DNA of 44,604 bases, taken from the NCBI RefSeq assembly GCF_002835805.1, contig NZ_PISE01000064.1, forward strand, positions 1 to 44,604, written 5' to 3'. Below the pieces are notes generated by a model, which made no database searches, had not been told where the DNA came from, and saw only the letters and a program-made list of their open reading frames with translations. Below, one piece after another: positions 8,046 through 16,502 of the stretch. Origin of the DNA: Niallia nealsonii (lineage in GTDB: Bacteria > Bacillota > Bacilli > Bacillales > Cytobacillaceae). Made by a program: the position numbers and the translations under genes. Within the stretch, counting starts at the first letter, position 1. Every line of letters starts with the position of its first letter.

Positions 8046-8381
8046 TTATTTATGGATAAATACATTTGTGCCAACTCCAACACGAGAAGATAAATCTAAT
8101 ACATCATGGTTTTGCATTCTAATGCAGCCTTTTGAAACCTTTTTACCGATGGAAGCGGGATTGTTGGTGCCGTGGATGCCGTAATGGGGTTTAGAAAGCC
8201 CCATCCATAATACACCAAATGGTCCTCCTGGATTATTTTGTTTATTAATGATTTTATAGTTGCCATCAGGTGTTGGTGTTAACATTTTCCCAACAGCAAT
8301 TGGGTATGTTTTTAATAGTTTGCTTGCATCATAAAGTTTTAATTTACGAGTTGAGACAGAAACATCAATCCATTTAGCCAT
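8046..8381 (-). CDS. L,D-transpeptidase (YkuD domain), single-domain
   Basis: Peptidoglycan cross-linking enzyme family with a catalytic cysteine. The protein is only the YkuD domain: [15 protein letters not shown] at the start, [19 protein letters not shown], then the active-site signature [20 protein letters not shown] with His, Ser, Cys and Arg all in place. There is no LysM domain and no signal peptide, as in small spore-associated or YkuD-like relatives. Start chosen at ATG 8381, which has AAGGAG 9 bases upstream; a GTG three codons earlier lies inside the spacing. Length 111 residues. It stands alone. Confidence 0.85.
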   Translation of the reverse strand: MAKWIDVSVSTRKLKLYDASKLLKTYPIAVGKMLTPTPDGNYKIINKQNNPGGPFGVLWMGLSKPHYGIHGTNNPASIGKKVSKGCIRMQNHDVLDLSSRVGVGTNVFIHK

Positions 8382-8574
8382 TGAACTCACTCCTTTTTAC
8401 TAGTATATGGTATAAGTTGGATAATTGTTCTGTACAGAGGATGAAGTGAAAGAATTGTTAGAGGCTTTATTATAGGCGCCAATCTATTTTTCATCTGATA
8501 ACGAACCACTTGTCCCTATCATTCATAACAATAGTAACAAGTAAGCAGTCTACCATATTATCGGAGTGAATGGG

Positions 8575-9729
8575 ATGTTAAACTCAGAGGGAAAAAATCA
8601 AGTTTGTAATAACGAAACAAGAAATAAAAATGCGAGGCAATGGACTAAGCATTATTTAGAAAAAAGGAAAAAGAATGGCACATCTGACATGCCATCAGAT
8701 ATGGTGTGTAAACAGGAATTATGTCATCAGTCTCCTAACCAAGAGGGAGGCAATCCAGAACAAAATCAAACTATCGGAGATCAAGAGCAACTTTTAGAAG
8801 GGGTTGAACAGACTCAATCAATTGGAAATCAGCAAATAACACAAGAAGGCGGAGAGCAAAGCCAATCTATTTCTGATACACAGCAAAACCATACATTAGG
8901 AAATGTACAGCAAACATTTGGCAACACTGAGCAAAATTTAGGCAATCAAGAGGTAACACAAAATCAGTCTCATGGAAATCAAACACAGACATTAGGAGAT
9001 CAAAATATAGGCGACCAAAATGTAAGCGGACATACCAATAATTCTCCACTTAATAATAATCAAACTATCGATACAAGGGTGAGTGGCATAACGATTAATT
9101 TATCTCCTTCTTGTAATTCATGTAATAAAAAATGTGATGATAGCTGCAATAAAAAAAGAGGTATGGAACATTGTGAAGAATGCTGCCGTCAATCCCTCTG
9201 TGCCTTATTAAAGCAAATTCAAGCCCTTCAAAACACTACCCCAGATAATGGGGTGAATATAGAATTATCTTTTCAAACAACTCCGAATCCAGTGGAGAAT
9301 CAAGTTATCACAAATATTAATAATTGTCGAACTGTTACATTTATGGAAGAAGGACAGACGGAGAATTTTCCAAGTACCACTGTTTTATTTAATCAGCTGA
9401 ACGGAATAAGTGTAAGTTCAGCATCAAATGAATTATTTGCATTAGTAAATCAACTTGCTGCTACATGCAATATTTTGCCAAGCTATTCTTGTGAATGTAC
9501 ATGGAGTAAAGACTTTGTTTGCGATAGTACAATCGCATCAGATTTAGCAAGTGCTGCACGATTTGGCGTACCTGTTCAACTTTTGCTGGAAGGACAAACA
9601 TCCCCAACTGATCTTCTTAATGTTTTAAATGTTTGCGATTGTCTTATCTTTTTAGCAGATGATCTAACTACACCAACCACTATTTATGTTTATACAGCAT
9701 GTGCTATCAATGGTTTTATTACGGCATAA
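8575..9729 (+). CDS. Gln/Asn-rich repeat protein with cysteine-rich centre (spore-coat-like)
   Basis: No established family recognised. Four parts can be seen. Residues 1-60 are a basic start with no signal peptide. Residues 61-155 are an array of short Gln/Asn/Gly repeats with a hydrophobic-Gly-Asn/Asp-Gln beat (TIGDQ, SIGNQ, TLGNV, NLGNQ, TLGDQ, IGDQN). A cysteine-rich knot follows at about 175-215 (SCNSCNKKCDDSCNKK, HCEECCRQSLC). The last 170 residues form a folded, mostly beta domain with scattered cysteines (SYSCECTW, NVCDCLIFL, YTACAING). Absence of a secretion signal with many Cys and repeats is typical of spore coat or exosporium proteins, which is my inference. Start: GGAG 8 bases before ATG 8575, preferred over GTG 8566. 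Confidence 0.6.
   Translation: MLNSEGKNQVCNNETRNKNARQWTKHYLEKRKKNGTSDMPSDMVCKQELCHQSPNQEGGNPEQNQTIGDQEQLLEGVEQTQSIGNQQITQEGGEQSQSISDTQQNHTLGNVQQTFGNTEQNLGNQEVTQNQSHGNQTQTLGDQNIGDQNVSGHTNNSPLNNNQTIDTRVSGITINLSPSCNSCNKKCDDSCNKKRGMEHCEECCRQSLCALLKQIQALQNTTPDNGVNIELSFQTTPNPVENQVITNINNCRTVTFMEEGQTENFPSTTVLFNQLNGISVSSASNELFALVNQLAATCNILPSYSCECTWSKDFVCDSTIASDLASAARFGVPVQLLLEGQTSPTDLLNVLNVCDCLIFLADDLTTPTTIYVYTACAINGFITA
8758..9027 (+). repeat. Coding repeat array (Gln/Asn-Gly units)
   Basis: About nine degenerate copies of a unit encoding x-Q-[ST]-[IL]-G-[DN]-Q, spaced roughly 7-14 residues apart. At DNA level the recurring words are variants of CAATCAATTGGAAATCA and ACATTAGGAAAT. Regular spacing suggests a beta-solenoid or stalk, which is inference. 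Confidence 0.6.
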
Positions 9730-9745
9730 TATGCTGAAAAAATAA

Positions 9746-9773
9746 AATAGTTGTAAAAAAGAACTGTTTTTTT
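9746..9773 (+). terminator. Weak terminator after the repeat protein
   Basis: AATAGTT (9746-9752) can pair with AACTGTT (9762-9768), with one G-U pair, and a T run follows. Confidence 0.4.
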
Positions 9774-9816
9774 AAAATGAAAAGAAGAGAGCGGATAAAA
9801 GGAGGGGAAGGGACTT

Positions 9817-10356
9817 ATGAAGAAAAATATTTATCTTATTAGGCATTGCCAAGCAAAAGGGCAGGAAGCAGATGCAGAGTTAACCGAATTAGGATGTAAA
9901 CAAGCAAAAAAATTAGCAGACATTCTTGCTGATATTCCAGTCGATCGCATTATTTCCAGTCCATTCTTTCGTGCCATTCAATCTATTAAGCCCTATGCAG
10001 AAAAGAAGAAACTACCCATACAAGCAGACAATAGACTTTCGGAGCGAGTCCTTAGTTCCGTTTCTTATATAGATTGGCTAGAGAAATTAGAAGCGAGTTT
10101 TTCTGATATAGAGCTGAAATTCATCGGCGGCGAATCTAGCAGAGAAGCAATGAATCGAATTGTACAGGTTGTAGACGAAGTAAGGAAAAGCAAGGATAAG
10201 AATGTAATTATTGTAACGCATGGCAATATCATGAGCCTATTATTAAACTATTATGATAAAAGCTTTGGCTTTAAACAATGGGAAAAATTAAGCAATCCTG
10301 ATCTATTTCTTCTGCAAGTTTCAGAGAGGGAGTACCATGTCGAGCGTTTTTTTTAG
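9817..10356 (+). CDS. Histidine phosphatase family protein
   Basis: Phosphoglycerate-mutase-like phosphatase. The phosphohistidine signature is near the N-terminus (IYLIRHCQAKGQ, with the usual RHG as RHC), the family AELTELGCKQAKKLADIL and IISSPFFRAIQSIKPYA segments follow, and the second histidine is in VTHGNIMSLLL. Residues 1-179, cytoplasmic. The RHC form is common in small uncharacterised members. Ribosome site AAAGGAGG 10-11 bases upstream. Substrate cannot be told. A second, unrelated member of the family lies at 40222-40863. Confidence 0.8.
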   Translation: MKKNIYLIRHCQAKGQEADAELTELGCKQAKKLADILADIPVDRIISSPFFRAIQSIKPYAEKKKLPIQADNRLSERVLSSVSYIDWLEKLEASFSDIELKFIGGESSREAMNRIVQVVDEVRKSKDKNVIIVTHGNIMSLLLNYYDKSFGFKQWEKLSNPDLFLLQVSEREYHVERFF

Positions 10357-10434
10357 AATAAATAGAGTGTGTTTATTTTTATCTTCAATATATATTCTTA
10401 TTTCACAAATCTATTAGAGGGGAAATTAGGGAAT

Positions 10435-10603
10435 ATGAAGGAAAAAGCAAAAAAAAGGGTACTAATGCTAAAAAATAATGAAGTACCGGCTTAGCTTAGA
10501 TAAACATATTACTAGTAAAGTAGAATCAATTGAAAATGGGTGGATGAACGTAATAACGGAAATAACGTCTGGAAAAGAGCAAATATCTATTTTGAAAAAA
10601 TAG
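10435..10603 (+). pseudogene. Frameshifted remnant of a small gene, possibly GvpO-like
   Basis: After a GAGGGG-type ribosome site an ATG opens 19 codons (KEKAKKRVLMLKNNEVPA) and stops at 10492. In the next frame the sequence continues at once (SLDKHITSKVESIENGWMNV, then ITEITSGKEQIS) and stops at 10603. The ITSKVESIENGW pattern recalls the gas-vesicle accessory protein GvpO fold, but that is a weak guess. This is the only content of the gap between the phosphatase and the reductase apart from a terminator. Confidence 0.3.
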
Positions 10604-10625
10604 TCATTTAGTTAAAAAAATAAAT

Positions 10626-10664
10626 AAAAACAGCCACAGGCCATTTGAGATCCTGACTGTTTTT
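10626..10664. terminator. Bidirectional terminator
   Basis: AAAAACAG pairs with CTGTTTTT, and within it CAGG pairs with CCTG. It lies between convergent transcription units. Confidence 0.65.
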
Positions 10665-10735
10665 ATTTTCTGTTGTAGATGTTATTACATTCTATCTATT
10701 TTCTGTAAAATAAATACCTCGATTCAAGCTCTGCT

Positions 10736-11791
10736 TTAGTTCATCATTTGTTTTAAAATCTCTCTGTTGCGCCCTTTAAAAAGTTCATTGTGGGAAGAAA
10801 CCATGCCGAACTTATTGGAATCTGGCTGTATGTATTGTTTGGCTGCATTTACGGCATTTGCTGCATCTTGAAAAGCTCCTGCAATTAAGTGCAATTTGCC
10901 ATCATGGTGGAGAATATCTCCAGCAGCATATAGTCCTGGTATCGAGGATTCGCTAGTAGATGTTCCAGCAATATAATAGTTATTGGCGATATTAATATTT
11001 AATTCACTGTTTTGCAGCAAGGCTTTTTCCCGTTCATAACCATGATTAATAATGATTTCATCAATAGCAAGTTCTGTTTGTACTCCTGTTTCATGATTGG
11101 TTAATTCTACATATTCAATGACCTCATGATTGCTTTTGGCGATAAGTTTTGTGATGGACGTGCTAAAAAAACATTCAACCGAACTATCCATCAATTGAGT
11201 GACTTGTGCTTCATGCCCAGCAAGCGCATCTTTACGGTAGGTTAAATACACTTTTTTGGCGATTGGCTCTAATTCATTTGCCCAATCAATAGCTGTATTG
11301 CCTCCACCTGAAATAATAACGGTTTTATCTTTAAATCGTTTTAAAGATTTGACCGTATAATTAAGATTGGATACTTCAAATCGTTCTGCTCCTTCAATTT
11401 CAAGCTTCTGTGGATTTAAAATGCCGCCGCCAACAGCAACGATAACTGTTTTGGAAAAATGTTTACAGCCAGAAGATGAATGAAGTATAAAAATGCCTTC
11501 TTCTGTTTGCGTAATTTTTTCAATTTTTTCATTTAATACAACTTCTGGATCAAAGGTTAAGCCTTGTTCCACAAGCTGCTTAATTAATTGTTCTCCTGGA
11601 ATAGGGGTAATGCCGCCAACATCCCAAATCATTTTCTCTGGATATACATGAATTTTCCCGCCTAAATGTGGCTGGAATTCAATTAGTTTTGTTTTCATTT
11701 CTCTTAGTCCGCTATAAAATGCGGAATAAAGTCCTGCTGGACCTCCGCCAATAATGGTTATGTCAAATAATTCTTCTTGTTTCAATTTCAT
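10736..11791 (-). CDS. Ferredoxin/flavodoxin-NADP+ reductase, thioredoxin-reductase-like (YcgT type)
   Basis: FAD- and NADPH-dependent reductase of the bacterial TrxR-like FNR family. FAD site IIGGGPAGLYSAFYSGLR at residues 13-30; central PEKMIWDVGGITPIPGEQL; NADP site VIISGGGNTAIDWANELEPI with YRKD following; second FAD motif GLYAAGDILHHDGKLHLIAG. There is no redox CxxC, which separates it from thioredoxin reductase. Length 351 is normal. A Fur box overlaps its upstream region and it diverges from a siderophore uptake operon, so it probably supplies electrons for iron release from siderophores or iron-limited metabolism, as proposed for Fur-regulated YcgT. AAGGAGG lies unusually close to the ATG; a TTG at 11785 would be better spaced. 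Confidence 0.85.
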   Translation of the reverse strand: MKLKQEELFDITIIGGGPAGLYSAFYSGLREMKTKLIEFQPHLGGKIHVYPEKMIWDVGGITPIPGEQLIKQLVEQGLTFDPEVVLNEKIEKITQTEEGIFILHSSSGCKHFSKTVIVAVGGGILNPQKLEIEGAERFEVSNLNYTVKSLKRFKDKTVIISGGGNTAIDWANELEPIAKKVYLTYRKDALAGHEAQVTQLMDSSVECFFSTSITKLIAKSNHEVIEYVELTNHETGVQTELAIDEIIINHGYEREKALLQNSELNINIANNYYIAGTSTSESSIPGLYAAGDILHHDGKLHLIAGAFQDAANAVNAAKQYIQPDSNKFGMVSSHNELFKGRNREILKQMMN

Positions 11792-11813
11792 TCCTCCTTA
11801 AAATAAATAATAT

Positions 11814-11828
11814 TGATTATCATTCTCA
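11814..11828 (-). promoter_or_regulatory. Fur box before the reductase gene
   Basis: TGATTATCATTCTCA matches the 7-1-7 Fur operator TGATAATNATTATCA with two mismatches. It lies about 25 bp upstream of the reductase start on the minus strand, in position to repress under iron sufficiency. Confidence 0.65.
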
Positions 11829-11999
11829 TTAAAGAATAATATACAGTGTTTTCGAAAATTGCACAATAGTAAAAACAGATAATTTTGGCAATAAAGGAAA
11901 AATTTTTTAATGTTTGTTTTGCCAAAAATGAAAGAAACATATATTTGTATTTATGAATAATTAATATAGGTAATACTAAATTTCAGCAAAAATAATAGA

Positions 12000-12028
12000 T
12001 TGATTTTTGAAAATATATTTGTTAACAT
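12000..12028 (+). promoter_or_regulatory. Promoter of the siderophore operon
   Basis: TTGATT (12000-12005) and TAACAT (12023-12028) with 17 bp between them form a plausible SigA promoter. The Fur box at 12035-12049 lies at its start site. Confidence 0.4.
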
Positions 12029-12034
12029 ACTTTT

Positions 12035-12049
12035 TGATAATGATTTTCA
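12035..12049 (+). promoter_or_regulatory. Fur box before the siderophore uptake operon
   Basis: TGATAATGATTTTCA matches TGATAATNATTATCA with a single mismatch. It is about 100 bp before the first permease gene. Iron-dependent repression is inferred from the consensus and from the operon's function. Confidence 0.75.
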
Positions 12050-12146
12050 ATTTCATTTAAGAGGAGTGAACTGATATTTACAACATTTTTATACATAAAT
12101 AAGATTGGTAAAGAAAAAAGAATGGAAAATGTAAGGAAGTAATAAT

Positions 12147-13193
12147 ATGTCAAAAAATGAAACTGAATTAAGATATAAGAGTGTACAAGTGTCGTCGCGT
12201 CCGATAACTGCTTCTGTAATAATAACTGTTGGACTGGGAATATTAGCGTTTGTCCTTGCTTTGTCAATATCAGTTGGAGCAGCAAATATTGATCTGCTAA
12301 CGGTATGGGAATCTATTTTCCATTATAATCCGAATAGCACAGAACACTCTATCATTCATCAAATTCGAGTTCCGCGATCTGTGGCAGATATTGTAGTAGG
12401 AGCATCTTTTGCAGTGGCGGGATCTGTCATGCAAGGAATGACACGAAATCCATTGGCGGATTCTGGATTGCTTGGCTTAAATGCTGGAGCAGTATTTATG
12501 GTGGCTCTTTGTTTTGCCTTTTTTCCAGGGGTTTCCTATAATTTTCTCATTTTATTTTCATTTCTTGGAGCAAGCCTTAGTGTGGCACTTGTATATGGAG
12601 TTGGGTCTTTATCAAGAAAAGGGGTAACACCCATTCGTCTTGTTTTGGCTGGAGCAGCAGTTACTGCTTTATTTACGGCACTTAGTGAGGGAATCGCCAT
12701 TTATTTCAACTTGAGTCAAGACTTAGCATTTTGGTTTGCGGGAGGAATGGCTGGGGTGAAGTGGGCTCAATTAAAGCTGATGCTTCCATGGGCAATCGCT
12801 GCGTTGGTTGGATCGCTAGTAATCTCTCGTTCTATCACCGTATTAAGTCTTGGAGAAGAAGTAGCAACAGGGTTGGGGCAGCGCACAAAATTTGTGAAAA
12901 TTGCAGGTGCGATTATTGTTTTTGTACTAGCAGGAGCATCCGTTTCAGTTGCAGGTCCAATAGGTTTTGTTGGATTAGTTGTTCCACATATAACAAGATT
13001 TCTAGTTGGGGTTGATTATCGCTGGATTATTCCATGTTCTGCCGTACTTGGTGGACTATTAACATCTCTTGCTGATATAGGGGCAAGAATGATAAATGCT
13101 CCTCATGAAACACCGATAGGCGCAATTTTTGCTCTTATTGGAGTACCTTTTTTTCTTTATGTAGCACGAAAAGAAGGGAGGGAAATGCAATAG
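12147..13193 (+). CDS. Iron-siderophore ABC permease, FecCD family (first)
   Basis: Inner-membrane half of a Fe3+-siderophore importer. FecCD hallmarks: FHYNPNSTEHSIIHQIRVPR then GASFAVAGSVMQGMTRNPLA (residues 85-110), the ATPase-coupling region LSLGEEVATGLGQR, and AGPIGFVGLVVPHITRFLVG near residue 275. About ten membrane segments and a normal length of 348. Ribosome site GGAAG. It overlaps the presumed start of the next permease by four bases. The order permease-permease-binding protein and the sequences recall B. subtilis YfiZ-YfhA-YfiY (schizokinen/hydroxamate uptake), which uses a shared ATPase encoded elsewhere (YusV). No ATPase gene is present here either. Confidence 0.88.
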   Translation: MSKNETELRYKSVQVSSRPITASVIITVGLGILAFVLALSISVGAANIDLLTVWESIFHYNPNSTEHSIIHQIRVPRSVADIVVGASFAVAGSVMQGMTRNPLADSGLLGLNAGAVFMVALCFAFFPGVSYNFLILFSFLGASLSVALVYGVGSLSRKGVTPIRLVLAGAAVTALFTALSEGIAIYFNLSQDLAFWFAGGMAGVKWAQLKLMLPWAIAALVGSLVISRSITVLSLGEEVATGLGQRTKFVKIAGAIIVFVLAGASVSVAGPIGFVGLVVPHITRFLVGVDYRWIIPCSAVLGGLLTSLADIGARMINAPHETPIGAIFALIGVPFFLYVARKEGREMQ

Positions 13194-13237
13194 AAGCAAT
13201 AAAAGCAACGAATAACTACGAAAAAAAGAAAAAAAAG

Positions 13238-14227
13238 ATGCGTTGGTTTGTTTTATCCATGTTTTTTTTGCTCATTGTACTTATCTTTTTTATTAGCATG
13301 AATACTGGAGAAACACCATTGTCTCCAAACGAAATAATTTATACATTATTAGACGGCGGAACTTCATTTCAACACCTTATTTTATTTGAATTTCGACTGC
13401 CGAGGATAGTCATTTCCCTTCTAGTTGGGGCGGGTCTTGCAGTATCTGGCTGCATATTGCAAGGTGTTTCAAGAAATGCTTTGGCAGACCCAGGCATTCT
13501 TGGAATAACAACGGGTTCTGGTTTAATGGTTGTATTGTTTTTGGCATTTTTTCCGTCAGAATTAGAGACACCTATTTACATATTGCCGTTTTTATCATTA
13601 ATTGGCGGGATTATAACAGCAGCTATTATTTATTTATTATCTTATAAAAAGCAAGAAGGCGTTCTTCCAATTAGGCTGATTTTAACAGGAATAGCAATGG
13701 CAGCAGCCATTAGTGCATTAATGACAGTTCTTTCTTTAAGGCTGCCGCCACAAAAATATGATGTTTTAGCTGTATGGTTAGCAGGAAGAATTTGGGGGAC
13801 TAATTGGCAGCATGTAATCAGTTTGCTTCCATGGCTTCTCTTTATATTTCCGTATGTATGGTATAAATCAAAAGTATTAAATGTGTTGAGTTTTGGAGAC
13901 AATCTCGCCATTGGACTCGGTGTGAAAGTAGAAAAAGAGCGATTAAAATTACTGCTAGCGGCAGTGGGTCTTGCGGCATCCTGTGTATCGGTCAGTGGAG
14001 GAATAGGATTTATTGGACTAATAGGCCCACATTTGGCACGGCGTCTAATTGGTGCGGATCATTTTTTTCTTTTGCCAGCAGCAGCATTTGCAGGAGCCTT
14101 TTTATTAATTCTTGCAGATACGATCGGAAGGTCCATTTTACAGCCAGCAGAAATACCTGCAGGAATTATTGTCGCTATTATGGGTGCGCCCTACTTTTTA
14201 TATTTATTGGCAAAAACAGATAAATAA
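13238..14227 (+). CDS. Iron-siderophore ABC permease, FecCD family (second)
   Basis: Partner permease of the preceding gene. Motifs: FEFRLPRIVISLLVGAGLA, ILQGVSRNALADPGILG, coupling loop LSFGDNLAIGLGVKVEKER, and GFIGLIGPHLARRLIGADH. About ten membrane helices, 330 residues from the first ATG. The start is odd: the ATG at 13238 has only an A-rich leader. The good ribosome site GGGAGGG at the end of the upstream gene points instead to an in-frame ATA at 13190, which would add 16 residues (EAIKATNNYEKKKKK) and overlap the upstream stop. Either a non-standard AUA start or a mutated ATG is possible. Works with the first permease and the lipoprotein downstream. Confidence 0.85.
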   Translation: MRWFVLSMFFLLIVLIFFISMNTGETPLSPNEIIYTLLDGGTSFQHLILFEFRLPRIVISLLVGAGLAVSGCILQGVSRNALADPGILGITTGSGLMVVLFLAFFPSELETPIYILPFLSLIGGIITAAIIYLLSYKKQEGVLPIRLILTGIAMAAAISALMTVLSLRLPPQKYDVLAVWLAGRIWGTNWQHVISLLPWLLFIFPYVWYKSKVLNVLSFGDNLAIGLGVKVEKERLKLLLAAVGLAASCVSVSGGIGFIGLIGPHLARRLIGADHFFLLPAAAFAGAFLLILADTIGRSILQPAEIPAGIIVAIMGAPYFLYLLAKTDK

Positions 14228-14268
14228 GAAATTAAAAATATTATAACAATATAGGGGGAACTTTTAAC

Positions 14269-15246
14269 ATGAGATTTAATAGAATAACAATGCTTTGTTT
14301 TACATTTATCATGATGGTGATATTAAGTGCATGCGGGACTAATAGTGCATCAACCTCTGATAAAGAAAACAAGGAAGACTCAGCAAAAACACACATTTAC
14401 AAAAGCGACAAAGGAGATATTGAGCTTCCAGCAAATCCAAAAAGAGTAGTAGTTGCGGATCAAGATTATGTTGGTGAAGTACTGACGCTAGGAATTACAC
14501 CTGTTGGAGCTTCGGGTTGGATATTCGAAACACCTTATTATAAAGATCAATTAAAAGGAGTAGAGTCGGTTGGCGATAAAACATCCATCTCTATCGAAAA
14601 AGTTGCTGGTTTAAAACCAGATGTCATCTTAACCTATAATGAAGAATATTATGAACAACTGTCTAAAATTGCTCCAACTGTGCTGCTTCCCTTCGGCAAA
14701 TACGATTATCGAGAAAGATTGACAAAAATCGGCGAGATTTTAAACAAAAAAGAGGAAGCAAAAAAGGCACTGGCAGCATTTGATGAGAAAGTTAAAACGA
14801 AAAAAAATGAGCTGTTCCAAAAAATTGATAAAAACGAAAAAGTGGCTTTAGTAGAGCTTTCTGATAAGCAAGTTTATTTATTTGGAAAAAATTATGGTCG
14901 CGGCGGCGAAATTATTTATAATGAATTTGGATTGCATGCACCTGCCAAAGTAGAAGAAGCTGCCTTTAAAACAGGCTGGGCTGAAATTTCATTAGAAACA
15001 TTGCCGGAATACCTAGGAGAAGCAGACCATATCTTTTTAGGCGTTCGCGGTGCTAGTGTTGGTGCAAACAATGAGGAAGCAAGAAAAAAGGAAATTATGT
15101 CATTGAAAGTATGGAAAGATCTACCTGCAGTAAAAGCTGGAAATGTACATATATATGATGTGCAAACGCTCTATTTTCAAGATATTATGGCATTAGATAA
15201 TCAAATTGATTTTGTCTCAGAAAGTTTAACAGAAAACAGCAAGTAA
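14269..15246 (+). CDS. Iron-siderophore binding lipoprotein (YfiY type)
   Basis: Substrate-binding protein of the siderophore importer encoded just upstream. Signal peptide with lipobox LSAC (cysteine near residue 22) and a Ser/Thr/Asp-rich linker. The periplasmic-binding TroA-type fold follows: IELPANPKRVVVADQDYVGE, LGITPVGASG, IEKVAGLKPDVILTYNEEYY, and the late WKDLPAVKAGNVHIYD. Normal length, 325. Ribosome site AGGGGGAA. Glu/Asp residues for docking to the two permeases are in the usual lobes (GDKTSISIEKV and the GANNEEARKK area). Hydroxamate specificity is inferred from similarity to YfiY; the ligand is not proven by sequence. Confidence 0.88.
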   Translation: MRFNRITMLCFTFIMMVILSACGTNSASTSDKENKEDSAKTHIYKSDKGDIELPANPKRVVVADQDYVGEVLTLGITPVGASGWIFETPYYKDQLKGVESVGDKTSISIEKVAGLKPDVILTYNEEYYEQLSKIAPTVLLPFGKYDYRERLTKIGEILNKKEEAKKALAAFDEKVKTKKNELFQKIDKNEKVALVELSDKQVYLFGKNYGRGGEIIYNEFGLHAPAKVEEAAFKTGWAEISLETLPEYLGEADHIFLGVRGASVGANNEEARKKEIMSLKVWKDLPAVKAGNVHIYDVQTLYFQDIMALDNQIDFVSESLTENSK

Positions 15247-15354
15247 ACAATAAATCTATTAAAAAGATAACAGTAATGGGGCTGCTGAAAAAGAGCAAGT
15301 CCATTGGAATTTAAAAATAAGAAAACGGTATATCAGCATTCTTGAACATGACCA

Positions 15355-15403
15355 GGGGCATCCACTAGCCAAAAAATCGACTTATTGGATGCCCCATTTT
15401 TTT
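15355..15403 (+). terminator. Terminator of the siderophore operon
   Basis: GGGGCATCCA (15355-15364) pairs perfectly with TGGATGCCCC (15386-15395) and seven T's follow. Confidence 0.85.
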
Positions 15404-15547
15404 ATTACTATTTAATGAGCTTTTGACCTCCACCTAAGAAATGCTAAGAGAAACAAGAAATCTGGGTGGGAAGAAACTTGCCAGTTAAAGCCTGATTAAA
15501 GTTACACTTTAGCCTTTATAAAAAGTAGTCCGTTCGTTTACATACAC
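15404..15547. other. Gap with no recognisable gene
   Basis: Nothing coding is visible on either strand between the siderophore operon terminator and the PhzF relic. The stretch has only short frames and no clear promoter. Confidence 0.5.
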
Positions 15548-16249
15548 TTAATTTCCAGTAAATGGATATTTTGTTATTCCAGAGTAAGGAGAGAAAAAGT
15601 GGCGAGCATGCATGTTATTTTCTTCATAAATGGCCTCCAAACAAAATGGTTAAAGAGAAGCCTTTGGCATTTCCTTTAATATAGAAGGAAATAGCTTATT
15701 ATTTGGTTGCATTCTTTTAAACGTCTCTAGTTTTTGGAAGGGAATTAGCAGGGTCCAAATGCCAGTGTTTCCATATGCAATTGGTAAATCTTCTCTTATA
15801 TCTTCTTTTGATATTCCGAGTGAATATGCCAAGTTGTCTATCGATCCAGCAAATGCTTTAAATTGTGAGGTGGCTTGTTTCATGGTAATAGATAGTTCAT
15901 TTTGTTCATTGGTTTGGATATGTATTAGGAATACTCCGGCTTTTATTTCTATTGTAATAGTTGTTTTATCTTCTAAAAAACCTCTTGTTTTTAATGCATA
16001 AACAGTTGCCATTGTTGCGTGGCCACATAAGTTCATTTCAGGTCCTGGGGTAAAATAGCGGATTTATATGCCGCTAATATCCGATTTAGCAACGAAAGAA
16101 GTTTCATTAAAACCTATTTTTAAAGCAATACTTTGTATTTCCTTGTCTCAAAAAATACTATCTGCAAGTACTAAGTCTGTTAGGTTACCTTTTCCTGGAT
16201 ATTTGCTGGATGCATCATAATCATAATGATAAACTTTAACTGATTTCAT
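15548..16249 (-). pseudogene. Pseudogene: PhzF-family isomerase/epimerase
   Basis: PhzF-like proteins are diaminopimelate-epimerase-fold enzymes. From an ATG at 16249 the minus strand reads VKVYHYDASSKYPGKGNLTD, IALKIGFNETSFVAKSD, then IRYFTPGPEMNLCGHATMAT (the family GHAT signature). It continues through PIAYGNTGIWTLLIPF. After KEMPKASL the frame shifts and the late motif [20 protein letters not shown] appears, ending at 15548. Breaks: TGA at 16148-16150, TAA at 16064-16066, a frameshift near 15650, and loss of the final residues. The longest open piece (from 16036) starts inside the active-site region and should not be called a gene. Confidence 0.75.
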
Positions 16250-16417
16250 GTATCCATCATCTTCTCATATGCTGACTGGCTGCTTTTATTTTAGCATGAA
16301 TAAGAAAAATAATTTGGATCAACAAGAGACGTAGGGATAAAGAATAGACAAAAGGTCAAAGTATTTTAATAACTAAGTTATTTTGATATATTAATAGTTA
16401 TAATTGTTAGCCTAAAA

Positions 16418-16453
16418 TAGGTGTAGGGAAAAGTATGATTTTTTCTACACCTA
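16418..16453. repeat. Perfect stem-loop
   Basis: TAGGTGTAG and CTACACCTA form a 9-bp stem, extended by A/T pairs around a short loop. It may act as an extra terminator for the small minus-strand gene beside it, or as an element of unknown role. Confidence 0.45.
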
Positions 16454-16454
16454 A

Positions 16455-16472
16455 AGAAAAAGAGCTTTTTCT
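16455..16472 (-). terminator. Terminator of the 50-residue ORF
   Basis: AGAAAAAG (16455-16462) and CTTTTTCT (16465-16472) form a tight hairpin about 30 bp after the ORF stop on the minus strand. Confidence 0.4.
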
Positions 16473-16502
16473 GTTTAGTTGGATATTTATTTACCATGGT
16501 GC

